Shown: positions 1-8,047, counted from the stretch's first letter. The stretch: 64,000 nucleotides of DNA from Streptomyces sp. NBC_01723 (GCF_036246005.1 NZ_CP109171.1:8420001-8484000); one strand, 5' to 3'. Notes: generated from the letters alone by a model not told the origin. Program-made: numbers and translations.

Positions 1-349
1 GGCCGCGCGGGTCCGCGCAGAGCCGGGTGAGTTCGGCGACGAGTCTGCTCCGGGGTGTCGAGCGCACCCGGTCCACGCCCTGCGCCAGGTCCAGGTCGCC
101 GCGACCGGGCGTCAGGAAGTCCGGGAAGTACCCGGTGGGCGGGCACAGCCGCATCAACGCCCGTACGTCGCCGGCGAGTCCACCACGGTGCAGGGCGCCG
201 CGCACCTCGCGCCGCCAGGGGTCGTAGGCCAGGGGCTCCTGGCTGGTCTGCAGCAGGTGGAGGCTCAGCACCGTCTCCCACAACGGGTCGGCGCCCCGGG
301 CCACGCGCATCCGGGTCAACGCGCCCTCGTCGAAGTCCACGTGAAGCAC
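1..349 (-). CDS. ArsR-like winged-helix regulator (N-terminal part, runs off window)
   Basis: A GTG start at 349 follows a GGGGAGG ribosome site at 354-360, and the frame stays open for 116 codons to the window edge. The visible part (starts VLHVDFDEGALTR, then LWETVLSLHLLQ) resembles the N-terminal half of the long Streptomyces ArsR-like regulators, which carry their winged-helix domain at the C-terminus. The gene at 44745 in this window has the same design. The HTH part lies outside the window, so the DNA-binding role is inferred from family layout only. Confidence 0.7.
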   Translation of the reverse strand, partial: MLHVDFDEGALTRMRVARGADPLWETVLSLHLLQTSQEPLAYDPWRREVRGALHRGGLAGDVRALMRLCPPTGYFPDFLTPGRGDLDLAQGVDRVRSTPRSRLVAELTRLCADPRG

Positions 350-380
350 CGTGCCTCCCCCTGCCGACCGCGGTCACGGC

Positions 381-893
381 TCAGCAGCCGCCACAGTTGT
401 AGTAGGTGACGTCCCAGTGGTTGCCCTCGTCGGCGTAGACGTTGCCCGAACCGGACCGCCACTGCGGAGCGCCGTCGCCGCGCAGGCCGATGTAGGTGAA
501 GGTGTTCTTGATGTAGTTGCCGACACAGGTGTACTTGCCGAAGTCGAGCTTGTAGCCGTTCCAGTGCGAGTAGGTGCCTGAGGCGTGCCCGGTCTCGGTA
601 CCGCCGGTGATGTTCAGCGCGCACCCGCTGGCCCGCTTGAGGGTCTGCGCGCCCTGCGCGGTGGCGAGGTTGAGCTGGTCGAACGACGTACAGGTGCCGT
701 TGTTCCGGTTGGAGCAGTTGCCGGAGGACGACCAGGTGATGCCGACGTCGCGGAACATCGACGTGGCGGTGGCGTGACTGATCTTCGTGGCCGCGAAGGC
801 GTCGCCGGCGCCGGCGACGACGACCGCGCCCGGTGCGGCGACCAGGGCGAGCGCCGTGACGACCGCCCGGATGCGCGTGGTTGGAGACCTCAT
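381..893 (-). CDS. Secreted M15-like zinc peptidase, minimal domain
   Basis: 170 residues with a Sec signal peptide (MRSPTTRIR, hydrophobic stretch, cleavage near AGDAFA at about residue 34), preceded by GGAGG seven bases before ATG. The mature part has an HxxxxxxD block (HWNGYKLD) and, near the C-terminus, ExxHxD (EGNHWD). These match the positions of zinc and catalytic residues in M15 D-Ala-D-Ala carboxypeptidases, although family members usually have ExxHxH. Four cysteines before the final CGGC suggest disulfides in an exported protein. Likely a cell-wall or secreted peptidase. Loss of the usual last histidine leaves activity uncertain. It is monocistronic between the partial regulator and pxpC. 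Confidence 0.7.
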   Translation of the reverse strand: MRSPTTRIRAVVTALALVAAPGAVVVAGAGDAFAATKISHATATSMFRDVGITWSSSGNCSNRNNGTCTSFDQLNLATAQGAQTLKRASGCALNITGGTETGHASGTYSHWNGYKLDFGKYTCVGNYIKNTFTYIGLRGDGAPQWRSGSGNVYADEGNHWDVTYYNCGGC

Positions 894-1010
894 GATGGAA
901 CCTCCATGCAGAACGTCATGCTTCCTGTGGGGTGGTTGAGCATGCGGTGCAGCACGATGGTGCCCGAGGTCTACGCGCGTACGCCATAGGGCGTCAGTGG
1001 TGGGCAGCCG

Positions 1011-1868
1011 TCAGCCGGGCGTGAAACGCACCGGGGTTCCGGTCGCGGCCTGCGCCGCCGCCGCGAGGGCCGGTTCCGCGACGACCGCGACGACCGGGTA
1101 ACCCCCGGTTGTCGGATGGTCGTGCAGGAAGATCACGGGGCGCCCGTCCGGCGGGGCCTGAACGGCGCCCAGAACCATGCCCTCGCTGGGCAGTTCGCCC
1201 GTCGCGGCGCGTTCCAGCGGCGGGCCCTCCGTGCGCAGGCCGATGCGGTTGCTGTGCGGCGAGACGCGGTAGGCGGCCGACATGAGGGTGCGCAGGGCGG
1301 CCGGGGAGAACCAGTCGGCGCGGGGGCCCAGGCGTACCGGCAGGACCAGTTCGGCGGGCGGACCTGGCCAGGGGGCGGTCATGGGCGGCGGCACCGTTCG
1401 TGCGGGCGTGCCCACCGGGAGGACGTCGCCGTCCCGCAGAGGGAGAGGCCCCAGCCCGGACAGGAGGTCGGTCGAGCGGCTGCCGAGGACGGCATCGACG
1501 GCGATGCCCCCGGCGACGGCCACGTACGACCTGACCCCCGTGGCGGCCGCCCCCACGTCCAGGACCGCGCCCGCGGGCACCCGCACCGGGGCGCCCCAGG
1601 CGGCGGGCCGCCCGTCGACGGTCACGGGGCAGGGCGCGCCGCCGACGACCACGGTGACGCCGCGGTCGGCCCGCAGGGCGCACCCGGTCAGCGTGGTCTC
1701 CAGGACGGCGGTGTCCGGATCGTTGCCCAGCAGTCGGTTGGCGAGGCGCATCGCCGGCGCGTCCAGCGCTCCGGAACGCGGCACGCCCAGGTGGGCGTGG
1801 CCGGGCCGGCCCGCGTCCTGCACGGTGGTGAGCGCCCCGGCGCGCACGGTCGTGAACGTGGCCGTCAT
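1011..1868 (-). CDS. pxpC: 5-oxoprolinase subunit C (KipA/AHS2 family)
   Basis: 285 residues covering the whole AHS2 (biotin-dependent carboxyltransferase-like) domain, starting with the typical VRAGALTTVQDAGRPG and GVPRSGALD motifs and ending near HDHPTTGGYPVVAVV. With PxpA and PxpB it forms the prokaryotic ATP-dependent 5-oxoprolinase, which opens 5-oxoproline to glutamate in the cytoplasm. The start ATG overlaps the pxpB stop by ATGA (1865-1868), so the two are translationally coupled. It is the last gene of the minus-strand pxpA-pxpB-pxpC operon. Length is normal for the family. Confidence 0.93.
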   Translation of the reverse strand: MTATFTTVRAGALTTVQDAGRPGHAHLGVPRSGALDAPAMRLANRLLGNDPDTAVLETTLTGCALRADRGVTVVVGGAPCPVTVDGRPAAWGAPVRVPAGAVLDVGAAATGVRSYVAVAGGIAVDAVLGSRSTDLLSGLGPLPLRDGDVLPVGTPARTVPPPMTAPWPGPPAELVLPVRLGPRADWFSPAALRTLMSAAYRVSPHSNRIGLRTEGPPLERAATGELPSEGMVLGAVQAPPDGRPVIFLHDHPTTGGYPVVAVVAEPALAAAAQAATGTPVRFTPG

Positions 1869-2527
1869 GCGGCTGCCTCCCTCGAGGCGCCGTCCGCTGT
1901 GACAAATCGCACCCGGGTCCCCGGCGTGAGGAGCGCCGCACGCCCACGCGCCGGATCCCACAGCGGCCGCGGGTCCGGCATGGTACCGATCAGCTGCCAG
2001 CCGCCCGGCGTGGAGCGCGGGTACACCGCGCTGTAGGGGCCGGCCAACGCGACCGCGCCGGCCGGCACGCGGGTCCTCGGTGTGGCCCTGCGGGGGACGT
2101 GGAGGCGAGGTGGCAGGCCGGTGAGATAGCCGAAGCCGGGCGCGAACCCGCAGAACGCGACCCGGTAGGTCCGGGAACCGTGCAGGGCGGAGACCTCGTC
2201 GGGAGCGACTCCCCACAGAGCCGCCACGTCGGCCAGGTCCGGACCGTCGTAGCGCACGGGAACCTCCACCACGTCCCCGTCGTCGTCGGGGACCGGCGGT
2301 ACCTCCCACCCGGCGACCTCGCGGCCCAGCGCCTCCGGGTCCGGCACCCCGTCGAGCAGCACGGTCCGTGCCCCCGGGACCACCTCCGTCACCGGCGGCA
2401 GGGTCCCGGCGGCGCGCCGGGACAGCACTTCGGCGTGGAAGGCCGCGGTGTGTTCGGCGTCGGGCAGTTCGACGAGGAGCGCGTGGCGGCCGGCGGGGCG
2501 GGCCGAGCGGGACCGGGCGTCCGTCAC
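1865..2527 (-). CDS. pxpB: 5-oxoprolinase subunit B (KipI/AHS1 family)
   Basis: 220 residues of the AHS1 domain, with ALLVELPD near the start and the family hallmark GFAPGFGYLTGLP and PRRATPRTRVPAGAVA in the second half. Partner of PxpC and PxpA in 5-oxoprolinase. The GTG start at 2527 overlaps the pxpA stop (GTGA). An upstream ATG in the same frame would overlap deeply into pxpA and is not used. The older name, kinase inhibitor KipI, comes from the Bacillus homologue; in this gene context the 5-oxoprolinase role fits better. Confidence 0.92.
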   Translation of the reverse strand: MTDARSRSARPAGRHALLVELPDAEHTAAFHAEVLSRRAAGTLPPVTEVVPGARTVLLDGVPDPEALGREVAGWEVPPVPDDDGDVVEVPVRYDGPDLADVAALWGVAPDEVSALHGSRTYRVAFCGFAPGFGYLTGLPPRLHVPRRATPRTRVPAGAVALAGPYSAVYPRSTPGGWQLIGTMPDPRPLWDPARGRAALLTPGTRVRFVTADGASREAAA

Positions 2528-3276
2528 GCGAACGCCCCGATGCCGGTCCCGGCCGCCTCCAGTGCCTCGCGCACCCGGGCCGCGATCCGGGCCGCGCCCG
2601 GGGTGTCGCCGTGCACGCACAGCGAACGGGCGGCGACCGCGACGGTCGTGCCGTCCACCGCCTCGACCTCGCCCCGCACCGCGAACCCCAGCGCACGGCC
2701 GACCACCGCGTCCGCGTCGGTCACCACGGAATCCGCCTCACCGCGGGGGACGAGGGTGCCCCGCGCGGTGTAGGCGCGGTCCGCGAAGGCCTCCGGGACA
2801 CCGGTGAGCCCCGCCTCCCCGGCGGCGTCGAGCAGTCGCGAGCCCGGCAGGCCCAGCACGGGCAGCGCGCCGCCCGCCAGCCGGACCCCCGCCACGACGG
2901 CGCGGGCCTGCTCGGCGTCGTGGACGGTGCGGTTGTAGAGCGCGCCGTGCGGTTTCACGTAGGCCACCTCGGACCCGGCGGCCTCGGCGAACACCCTGAG
3001 GGCGCCGATCTGGTAGGCGACCTCGGCCGCCAGCTCGCCCGCCGGTACGTCCATGGCGCGCCGTCCGAAGCCCGCCAGGTCGCGGTAGGACACCTGCGCC
3101 CCGATCCGGACCCCGCGCTCGGCGGCGAGGGCGCAGACGCGCCGCATCACGGAGGGATCGCCCGCGTGGAAGCCGCAGGCGACGTTGGCGCTGGTGACGA
3201 CGGAGAGCAGGGCGTCGTCGTCGGTGAGGGTCCAGCGGCCGAAGCCCTCGCCGAGGTCTGCGTTGAGGTCGATCAC
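2524..3276 (-). CDS. pxpA: 5-oxoprolinase subunit A (LamB/YcsF family)
   Basis: 250 residues, the usual LamB/YcsF length, opening with IDLNADLGEGFGRW and containing SANVACGFHAGDP and KPHGALYN, the conserved blocks of this TIM-barrel-like family. It is the first gene of the pxpABC operon, which converts 5-oxoproline to glutamate. The start is GTG at 3276, chosen because the conserved N-terminus begins right there; no strong ribosome site precedes it. Two copies of a palindromic operator lie 16 and 86 bases upstream, in the region shared with the divergent DUF969 operon. Confidence 0.92.
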   Translation of the reverse strand: MIDLNADLGEGFGRWTLTDDDALLSVVTSANVACGFHAGDPSVMRRVCALAAERGVRIGAQVSYRDLAGFGRRAMDVPAGELAAEVAYQIGALRVFAEAAGSEVAYVKPHGALYNRTVHDAEQARAVVAGVRLAGGALPVLGLPGSRLLDAAGEAGLTGVPEAFADRAYTARGTLVPRGEADSVVTDADAVVGRALGFAVRGEVEAVDGTTVAVAARSLCVHGDTPGAARIAARVREALEAAGTGIGAFA

Positions 3277-3291
3277 ATGCCGAAAGTAGAC

Positions 3292-3306
3292 GATCGTTGA
3301 ACGATC
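3292..3306. promoter_or_regulatory. Palindromic operator, copy 1 (GATCGTTGAACGATC)
   Basis: A perfect 15-bp inverted repeat, GATCGTT-G-AACGATC. An identical copy lies at 3362-3376. It sits between the divergent pxpABC and DUF969-DUF979-pcp-DUF2891 operons, close to the pxpA start. The symmetry and size suit a GntR-type or similar dimeric regulator. No regulator gene is present in the locus. Confidence 0.75.
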
Positions 3307-3361
3307 CGACAAGGCGCGATGGTGGCCGTCCAAGCGGACGAGGGAAATCCACCTCTTGTTA

Positions 3362-3376
3362 GATCGTTGAACGATC
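3362..3376. promoter_or_regulatory. Palindromic operator, copy 2 (GATCGTTGAACGATC)
   Basis: Exact second copy of the 15-bp palindrome at 3292-3306, 70 bp away centre to centre and 120 bp upstream of the DUF969 start. Flanks are weakly symmetric too (TTAGATC...GATCGCTAG). Two identical sites between divergent operons suggest joint repression. Confidence 0.75.
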
Positions 3377-3496
3377 GCTAGTGTCCGTGCATCTGCCACG
3401 TATCTGGAGCTATGGTCCGGGGACCGCTGAAGCCACGGCTCCGAAAGCTCCGGATCCGTGCTGCCCCGCCCCCTCATGCCTGAAGAAGGCCACCGA

Positions 3497-4216
3497 ATGA
3501 TCGTTCTCCTCGGTGTGGTCGTGGTGATCCTCGGATTCGTCACGCGCCGCAACCCCGTCCTCGTGGTGGGCGTCGCCGGTATCGTCACCGGACTGCTCGG
3601 CAGGATGGACCCTCTGGAGGTCCTCGCGGCCTTCGGCCGGTCCTTCGCCGACAGCCGCTCGGTCACCGTCTACGCCATCGTGCTTCCGGTGATCGGCCTG
3701 CTGGAGCGCTACGGCCTGCGCGAACAGGCCCGAAATCTCATCGGGCGCCTGGGCCGGCTCAGCGCCGGCCGGTTCCTCACCGTCTACCTGCTGGTCCGGC
3801 AGGTCACCGCGGCGTTCGGGCTCAACAGCATCGGCGGCCCGGCCCAGACCGTGCGGCCCCTGGTCGCGCCCATGGCCGAGGCGGCCGCCGAACGCTCCAC
3901 GGGGGCCAAGCTGCCCGAGCGCTGGCGCGAGAAGGTGCGCTCCTACTCGGCGTCGGCCGACACCGTGGGTGTGTTCTTCGGCGAGGACTGCTTCATCGCG
4001 ATCGGCTCGATCCTCCTGATCACCGGCTTCGTGAACTCGACGTACCACCAGGACATCGAACCGACCCAGCTGGCCCTGTGGGCGATCCCGCTGGCCGTCT
4101 GCGCCTTCGTCATCCACGGTGCCCGGCTGCTGCTCATGGACCGGCAGTTGGAGCGCGAGATGGCGGTCGCCGCCGCCGAACACGACCTGCCGCTTCCCGA
4201 GGGGGCCGACAAGTGA
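3497..4216 (+). CDS. DUF969 membrane protein, putative 5-oxoproline transporter subunit
   Basis: 239 residues with at least five hydrophobic segments (the first is MIVLLGVVVVILGFV). The ATG at 3497 is preceded by GAAGAAGG at good spacing, so it is preferred over in-frame codons from 3458. DUF969 and DUF979 proteins nearly always occur as a pair. Here they are followed by pcp and DUF2891 and face pxpABC, so a role as a two-part permease for 5-oxoproline or pyroglutamyl peptides is a fair inference. No transport activity can be read from the sequence itself. Its stop overlaps the next start (GTGA). Confidence 0.88.
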   Translation: MIVLLGVVVVILGFVTRRNPVLVVGVAGIVTGLLGRMDPLEVLAAFGRSFADSRSVTVYAIVLPVIGLLERYGLREQARNLIGRLGRLSAGRFLTVYLLVRQVTAAFGLNSIGGPAQTVRPLVAPMAEAAAERSTGAKLPERWREKVRSYSASADTVGVFFGEDCFIAIGSILLITGFVNSTYHQDIEPTQLALWAIPLAVCAFVIHGARLLLMDRQLEREMAVAAAEHDLPLPEGADK

Positions 4217-5187
4217 TCAAGGTCGAGTGGCTCTACTGGCTGATAGGTCTCGTCTTCGTCGTCATGGCCGTGCAGATGGCCGCCGACCGCAGCAACCCCA
4301 AGCGGTGGACGTCCGCCGCGTTCTGGGGACTGCTCGGTCTCACCTTTCCCTACGGCACCGGCGTCGCCAACGCCACCGCGAAGAACGGCGACTGGACCCT
4401 GCCCGCCGAACCGCTCGGCGTCGCGGTCCTCGCCCTGATCGTGCTCGCCGGCTTCAACTTCCTCGGCAAGGGCGTCCCGGTCACCACCACCGGTGAGCAG
4501 CGCGAGGCCTCCGCCGCCCGGCTCGGCAACAAGATCTTCGTCCCGGCGCTGACCATCCCGCTCGTCGCCATCGTCTGCGCCTCGGTGCTGGACGAGTCCG
4601 GCCTGTTCGAGACCGGCAAGGCCACCCTCCTGGGACTCGGCCTCGGCTGCGTCGTCGCGCTCGTCGTCGGCATGCTGGTCACCGGCGAGAAGAAGCTGTC
4701 CGTCCCGGTCCACTCCGGCCGCTCCATGCTGGAGGCGATGGGCTCCGCCCTGCTGCTGCCCCAGCTGCTGGCCGTGCTGGGCTCGATCTTCGCCGTCGCC
4801 GGCGTCGGCGATCAGGTCGGCGACATCATGAACAAGGTCCTCCCGGACGACTCCAAGTACCTCGCCGTCATCGCGTACTGCGTGGGCATGTTCCTGTTCA
4901 CCGTCATCATGGGCAACGCGTTCGCCGCGTTCCCCGTCATGACGGCGGCGATCGGCTGGCCCGTACTGATCCAGCAGATGCACGGCAACGAGCCGGCCGT
5001 CCTCGCCATCGGCATGCTGGCCGGGTTCGCCGGCACCCTGTGCACCCCGATGGCCGCGAACTTCAACATCGTCCCGGCCACACTGCTCGAACTGAAGGAC
5101 CAGTACGGCCCGATCAAGGCACAGCTGCCGACGGGCATCGCCCTGCTCGGCTGCTGCACCGTCATCATGGCGCTCTTCGCCTTCTGA
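4213..5187 (+). CDS. DUF979 membrane protein, second putative transporter subunit
   Basis: 324 residues and about eight to nine hydrophobic segments, starting at GTG 4213, which overlaps the DUF969 stop (GTGA). The N-terminus VEWLYWLIGLVFVVMAVQM fits the family start, and the conserved GNAFAAFPVMTAAIGWP block lies in the last third. Pairs with DUF969 to form the likely membrane carrier of this 5-oxoproline locus. The substrate is inferred from the flanking pcp and pxp genes. Confidence 0.88.
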   Translation: MIKVEWLYWLIGLVFVVMAVQMAADRSNPKRWTSAAFWGLLGLTFPYGTGVANATAKNGDWTLPAEPLGVAVLALIVLAGFNFLGKGVPVTTTGEQREASAARLGNKIFVPALTIPLVAIVCASVLDESGLFETGKATLLGLGLGCVVALVVGMLVTGEKKLSVPVHSGRSMLEAMGSALLLPQLLAVLGSIFAVAGVGDQVGDIMNKVLPDDSKYLAVIAYCVGMFLFTVIMGNAFAAFPVMTAAIGWPVLIQQMHGNEPAVLAIGMLAGFAGTLCTPMAANFNIVPATLLELKDQYGPIKAQLPTGIALLGCCTVIMALFAF

Positions 5188-5222
5188 CCCCGGCCACCCG
5201 ACCCGCACGGCAAGGAACGCCC

Positions 5223-5873
5223 ATGACCCGCGTCCTCATTACCGGCTTCGCCCCCTTCGGCGGCGAACGCGTGAACCCGTCCTGGCAGGCGGCGACCCTG
5301 GTGGCCGCCGAACCGCCCGCCGGGCTCACCGTCACCGCCGCCGAACTGCCCTGCGTCTTCGGCGAGTCCCTCGACGCCCTGCGCGACGCCGTCCGGGCGG
5401 CCCGCCCCGACCTGGTCCTCTGCCTGGGCCAGGCGGGCGGCCGCCCCGGCGTCACCGTCGAACGCGTCGGCATCAACGTCGACGACGCACGCATCCCCGA
5501 CAACGCCGGCGGACAGCCCATCGACGAACCGGTGGTCCCGGACGGCCCCGCCGCCTACTTCTCCACCCTTCCCGTCAAGGCGTGCGTCGCCGCGATGCGC
5601 GAGGCGGGCGTCCCGGCCGCCGTCTCCAACACGGCCGGCACCTTCGTCTGCAATCACGTGGCCTACGGCCTCGGCCACCTCATAGCCACCGAGTTCCCGC
5701 ACGTGAGGGGCGGGTTCGCGCACGTGCCCTGGGCGCCGGAACAGGTCGCCGACGGCACCGCCCCGTCGCTGCCGCCCGCCACCGTCGCCCACGGTCTGCG
5801 CGCCCTGCTGGCCACCGCGGCCCGCACCCCGGCCGAGCACGACCTGAAAGTCACCGAAGGAGCCACCCACTGA
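5223..5873 (+). CDS. pcp: Pyroglutamyl-peptidase I
   Basis: 216 residues of peptidase family C15. The catalytic triad is visible: Glu80 in VTVERVGIN, Cys143 in GTFVCNH, His167 in GGFAHVPW. It releases N-terminal 5-oxoproline from peptides in the cytoplasm. ATG at 5223 has an AAGGA site about nine bases upstream. Placed between the putative transporter and DUF2891, it would supply 5-oxoproline from imported pyroglutamyl peptides to PxpABC. Its stop overlaps the start of the next gene (TGATG), so translation is coupled. Confidence 0.95.
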   Translation: MTRVLITGFAPFGGERVNPSWQAATLVAAEPPAGLTVTAAELPCVFGESLDALRDAVRAARPDLVLCLGQAGGRPGVTVERVGINVDDARIPDNAGGQPIDEPVVPDGPAAYFSTLPVKACVAAMREAGVPAAVSNTAGTFVCNHVAYGLGHLIATEFPHVRGGFAHVPWAPEQVADGTAPSLPPATVAHGLRALLATAARTPAEHDLKVTEGATH

Positions 5874-6886
5874 TGCCGCTCGGCGCCCACGCGGCCCCGT
5901 TCGCCAGGATCGCCCTGGCCAACATCACCCGCGCATACCCCAACTTCCCGGCCCACCTGATCACTTCCGCGCGGGAGAACCCCGCGCCCACCTCCCTGCA
6001 CCCCGCCTTCTACGGCGCCTACGACTGGCACTCCTCGGTGCACATGCACTGGCTGCTCGTCCGGCTGCTCCGCCGCCACGGCGGCACCCCCGAACTGCCG
6101 GACACCGCACCGGCCCTCGACGCGCTGGACCGCCACCTCACCCCCGACAACCTGGCCGCCGAGGCCACCTACCTCCGCGACCACCCCGCCTTCGAGCGGC
6201 CCTACGGCTGGGCGTGGCTGCTCGCCCTGGCCGCCGAGTGCCGCGCCCACGGCGGACCGGCGGGCACCCGCTGGACCGGGGTACTGGCCCCCGCCGTCAC
6301 CGCGGTCGACGAGCTGCTGGCCGGCTGGCTGCCCAAGGCCACCTATCCCGTACGCCACGGCAACCACCCCAACAGCGCGTTCGCGCTGAGCCTCGCGCTC
6401 GACTCGGGGGAACTGTCCGCCGGGACCGACCGGGCCGTCCGGGATCGTCTGCTCACCTGGTTCGCCGACGACCACGACGCGCCCGCGCACTGGGAGCCGT
6501 CCGGACAGGACTTCCTCTCCCCGGCGCTGACCGAGGCCGACGCGATGCGCAGGGTGCTGCCGCAAGACCGGTTCGCGGCATGGCTGGACCGCTTCCTGCC
6601 CGCGCTCGCCTCCGGTGCGCCCTGCCCGCTGCTGGAGGTGCCGGTGGTCTCCGACCACGCCGACCCGCAGATCGGCCACCTGCTCGGCCTGACGCTCAGC
6701 CGTGCGGCGGCGCTGCGCGCCCTCGCGGACGCCCTGTCCGACGGCCCCGTCCGCGCCCGCCTGGACGCGGCGGCGCAGGCACACCTCGCGGCGGGCATGC
6801 CGGCGGTGGAGCGCGGCGACTTCACCACCGACCACTGGCTGGCCACGTTCGCCGCCCTGGCCCTCGACCCGGTCGCCCGGCCCTGA
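5873..6886 (+). CDS. DUF2891 family protein
   Basis: 337 residues with no signal peptide or membrane segment, rich in conserved His/Trp blocks such as YDWHSSVHMHW near residue 50 and VRHGNHPNSAFALSL near the middle, and SGQDFLSPAL and VSDHADPQIGHL later. The fold looks alpha-helical, like an (alpha/alpha)6 barrel, which is my reading and not proven. The start overlaps the pcp stop, so it is the last gene of the DUF969-DUF979-pcp operon. Its function is unknown. Coupling to pcp suggests that it acts on 5-oxoproline-containing compounds or their release. Confidence 0.88.
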   Translation: MPLGAHAAPFARIALANITRAYPNFPAHLITSARENPAPTSLHPAFYGAYDWHSSVHMHWLLVRLLRRHGGTPELPDTAPALDALDRHLTPDNLAAEATYLRDHPAFERPYGWAWLLALAAECRAHGGPAGTRWTGVLAPAVTAVDELLAGWLPKATYPVRHGNHPNSAFALSLALDSGELSAGTDRAVRDRLLTWFADDHDAPAHWEPSGQDFLSPALTEADAMRRVLPQDRFAAWLDRFLPALASGAPCPLLEVPVVSDHADPQIGHLLGLTLSRAAALRALADALSDGPVRARLDAAAQAHLAAGMPAVERGDFTTDHWLATFAALALDPVARP

Positions 6887-6893
6887 CGCCGGG

Positions 6894-7679
6894 TCACCCG
6901 CTCCGGCGGCGGACCGGCATCATCGTCTCGACCGCCGCCTCCTGCCCGAGGTGGTCCAGGACCAGCCCGTTGACCAGGGCCGGCTTCTCCAGCGGCACCA
7001 GGTGGGAGGCACCGGGCAGCACGGCAAGCCGCGCGTCGGGAAGCGCGCGGTACAGGGCGGTCGTGTGCTCCAGCGTCATCAGGTCGTCGTCGCCGGTCAC
7101 GACCAGGGTGGGCGCGGTGATCCGGCCCAGCTCGCGCTCGGTGAGGGTCGGCTGGGTGCGCCACATGTCGATCATCTTCACCGCCACCACCGGCCAGTGG
7201 TCCGCACCGTCCGGCGACACGGGCTCGTACATCTCGCGGAAGAACGCCATGTCCGGACTGTCGGGCGTCATCGCGTCGAGCATGCCCGGCTCGACGAAGC
7301 ACTCTCCGCCGGGCCGGAAGTTGGCCCCGATCAGCACGACCCGGCGCACCAGGTCCGGCCGGGCGAGGGCGACGAGCAGCGCGACGACGGCCCCGTCGCT
7401 CCAGCCGACCAGGTGCGCGGGCGCGGCCACCACCGTTTCCAGGAACGCCACCGTGTCGTCGGCCATGTCCTGGTACGTCAGCGGCCCGTCGACGTCGGGG
7501 GTGTGCCCGTGGGCGCGCCGCTCGGGCAGCAGGACACGGTACGCGGCGGCGAGATCGGCGCGCTGCGCTCCCCAGGTGTCATTGGTGCAGAAGCCGCCGT
7601 GCAGCAGGACCAGCGGATCGCCGGTCCCCTCGCTCTCGTACCAGGTCCTGACGCCAGGAAGGTCCGCGTAGTCACCCAT
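6894..7679 (-). CDS. Alpha/beta hydrolase
   Basis: 261 residues with the oxyanion block LLHGGFCTND, nucleophile elbow GWSDGA (Ser), acid residue in VVTGDDDLM and catalytic His in GASHLVPLEKP. A cytoplasmic esterase-like enzyme of unknown substrate. An in-frame ATG at 7745 exists, but GGAGAGGG lies just before ATG 7679 and the conserved part starts there. Converges on DUF2891 with only seven bases between stops, and stands alone. Confidence 0.85.
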   Translation of the reverse strand: MGDYADLPGVRTWYESEGTGDPLVLLHGGFCTNDTWGAQRADLAAAYRVLLPERRAHGHTPDVDGPLTYQDMADDTVAFLETVVAAPAHLVGWSDGAVVALLVALARPDLVRRVVLIGANFRPGGECFVEPGMLDAMTPDSPDMAFFREMYEPVSPDGADHWPVVAVKMIDMWRTQPTLTERELGRITAPTLVVTGDDDLMTLEHTTALYRALPDARLAVLPGASHLVPLEKPALVNGLVLDHLGQEAAVETMMPVRRRSG

Positions 7680-7779
7680 CGTCCAGGCCCTCTCCGGCAG
7701 GCTGCCAGTTCCGGCCAGTGTCCGCCGGGACATGGGCGGCTGCAACGCGGGGGCGGTGCGGCGCCCTCGTGGGCCGCGC

Positions 7780-7950
7780 TCAGTCCTCCGGCCGCAGCAG
7801 GCCCCGACGGTAGGCGGGCACCAGGTGCTGCGGGACCCGGTGGGTCACCCCGTCCACCGTCACGGGCACCAGGGCGGGCGTGCTCGCCTTCCACTGGGCG
7901 CGGCGGTGGCGGGTGTTGCTGCGGGACATCTTGCGCTTGGGAACGGCCAT
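7780..7950 (-). CDS. rpmF: Ribosomal protein L32, zinc-free (C-minus) form
   Basis: 56 residues: [20 protein letters not shown] at the start and RRGLLRPED at the end. The CxxC pairs of zinc-binding L32 are absent; where they would lie it reads LVPVTVDGV and QHLVPAYR. Many bacteria keep such C-minus paralogues under Zur control so that ribosomes can be built when zinc is short. A Zur-like palindrome lies 83 bp upstream at 8033-8047, which supports this. It stands alone, downstream of malX-malY on the same strand with a 94-bp gap. Confidence 0.93.
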   Translation of the reverse strand: MAVPKRKMSRSNTRHRRAQWKASTPALVPVTVDGVTHRVPQHLVPAYRRGLLRPED

Positions 7951-8032
7951 GGAACGGGTCCTCTCGGGAGACGGCCGACGGAGCTCCGCGCGCCCGGCGC
8001 GCGACGGAGCAGGGCCGGTCCCCGACGCTACA

Positions 8033-8047
8033 TGAAAATCATGTTCA
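8033..8047 (-). promoter_or_regulatory. Zur-like box upstream of rpmF
   Basis: TGAAAATCATGTTCA is a 15-bp near-palindrome, with ACA before it. It agrees closely with the published Streptomyces Zur consensus, whose core is TGAAAATCATTTTCA, differing at one core base. It overlaps the stop codon of the upstream malY gene (8045-8047) and precedes the zinc-free L32 gene. Confidence 0.75.
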
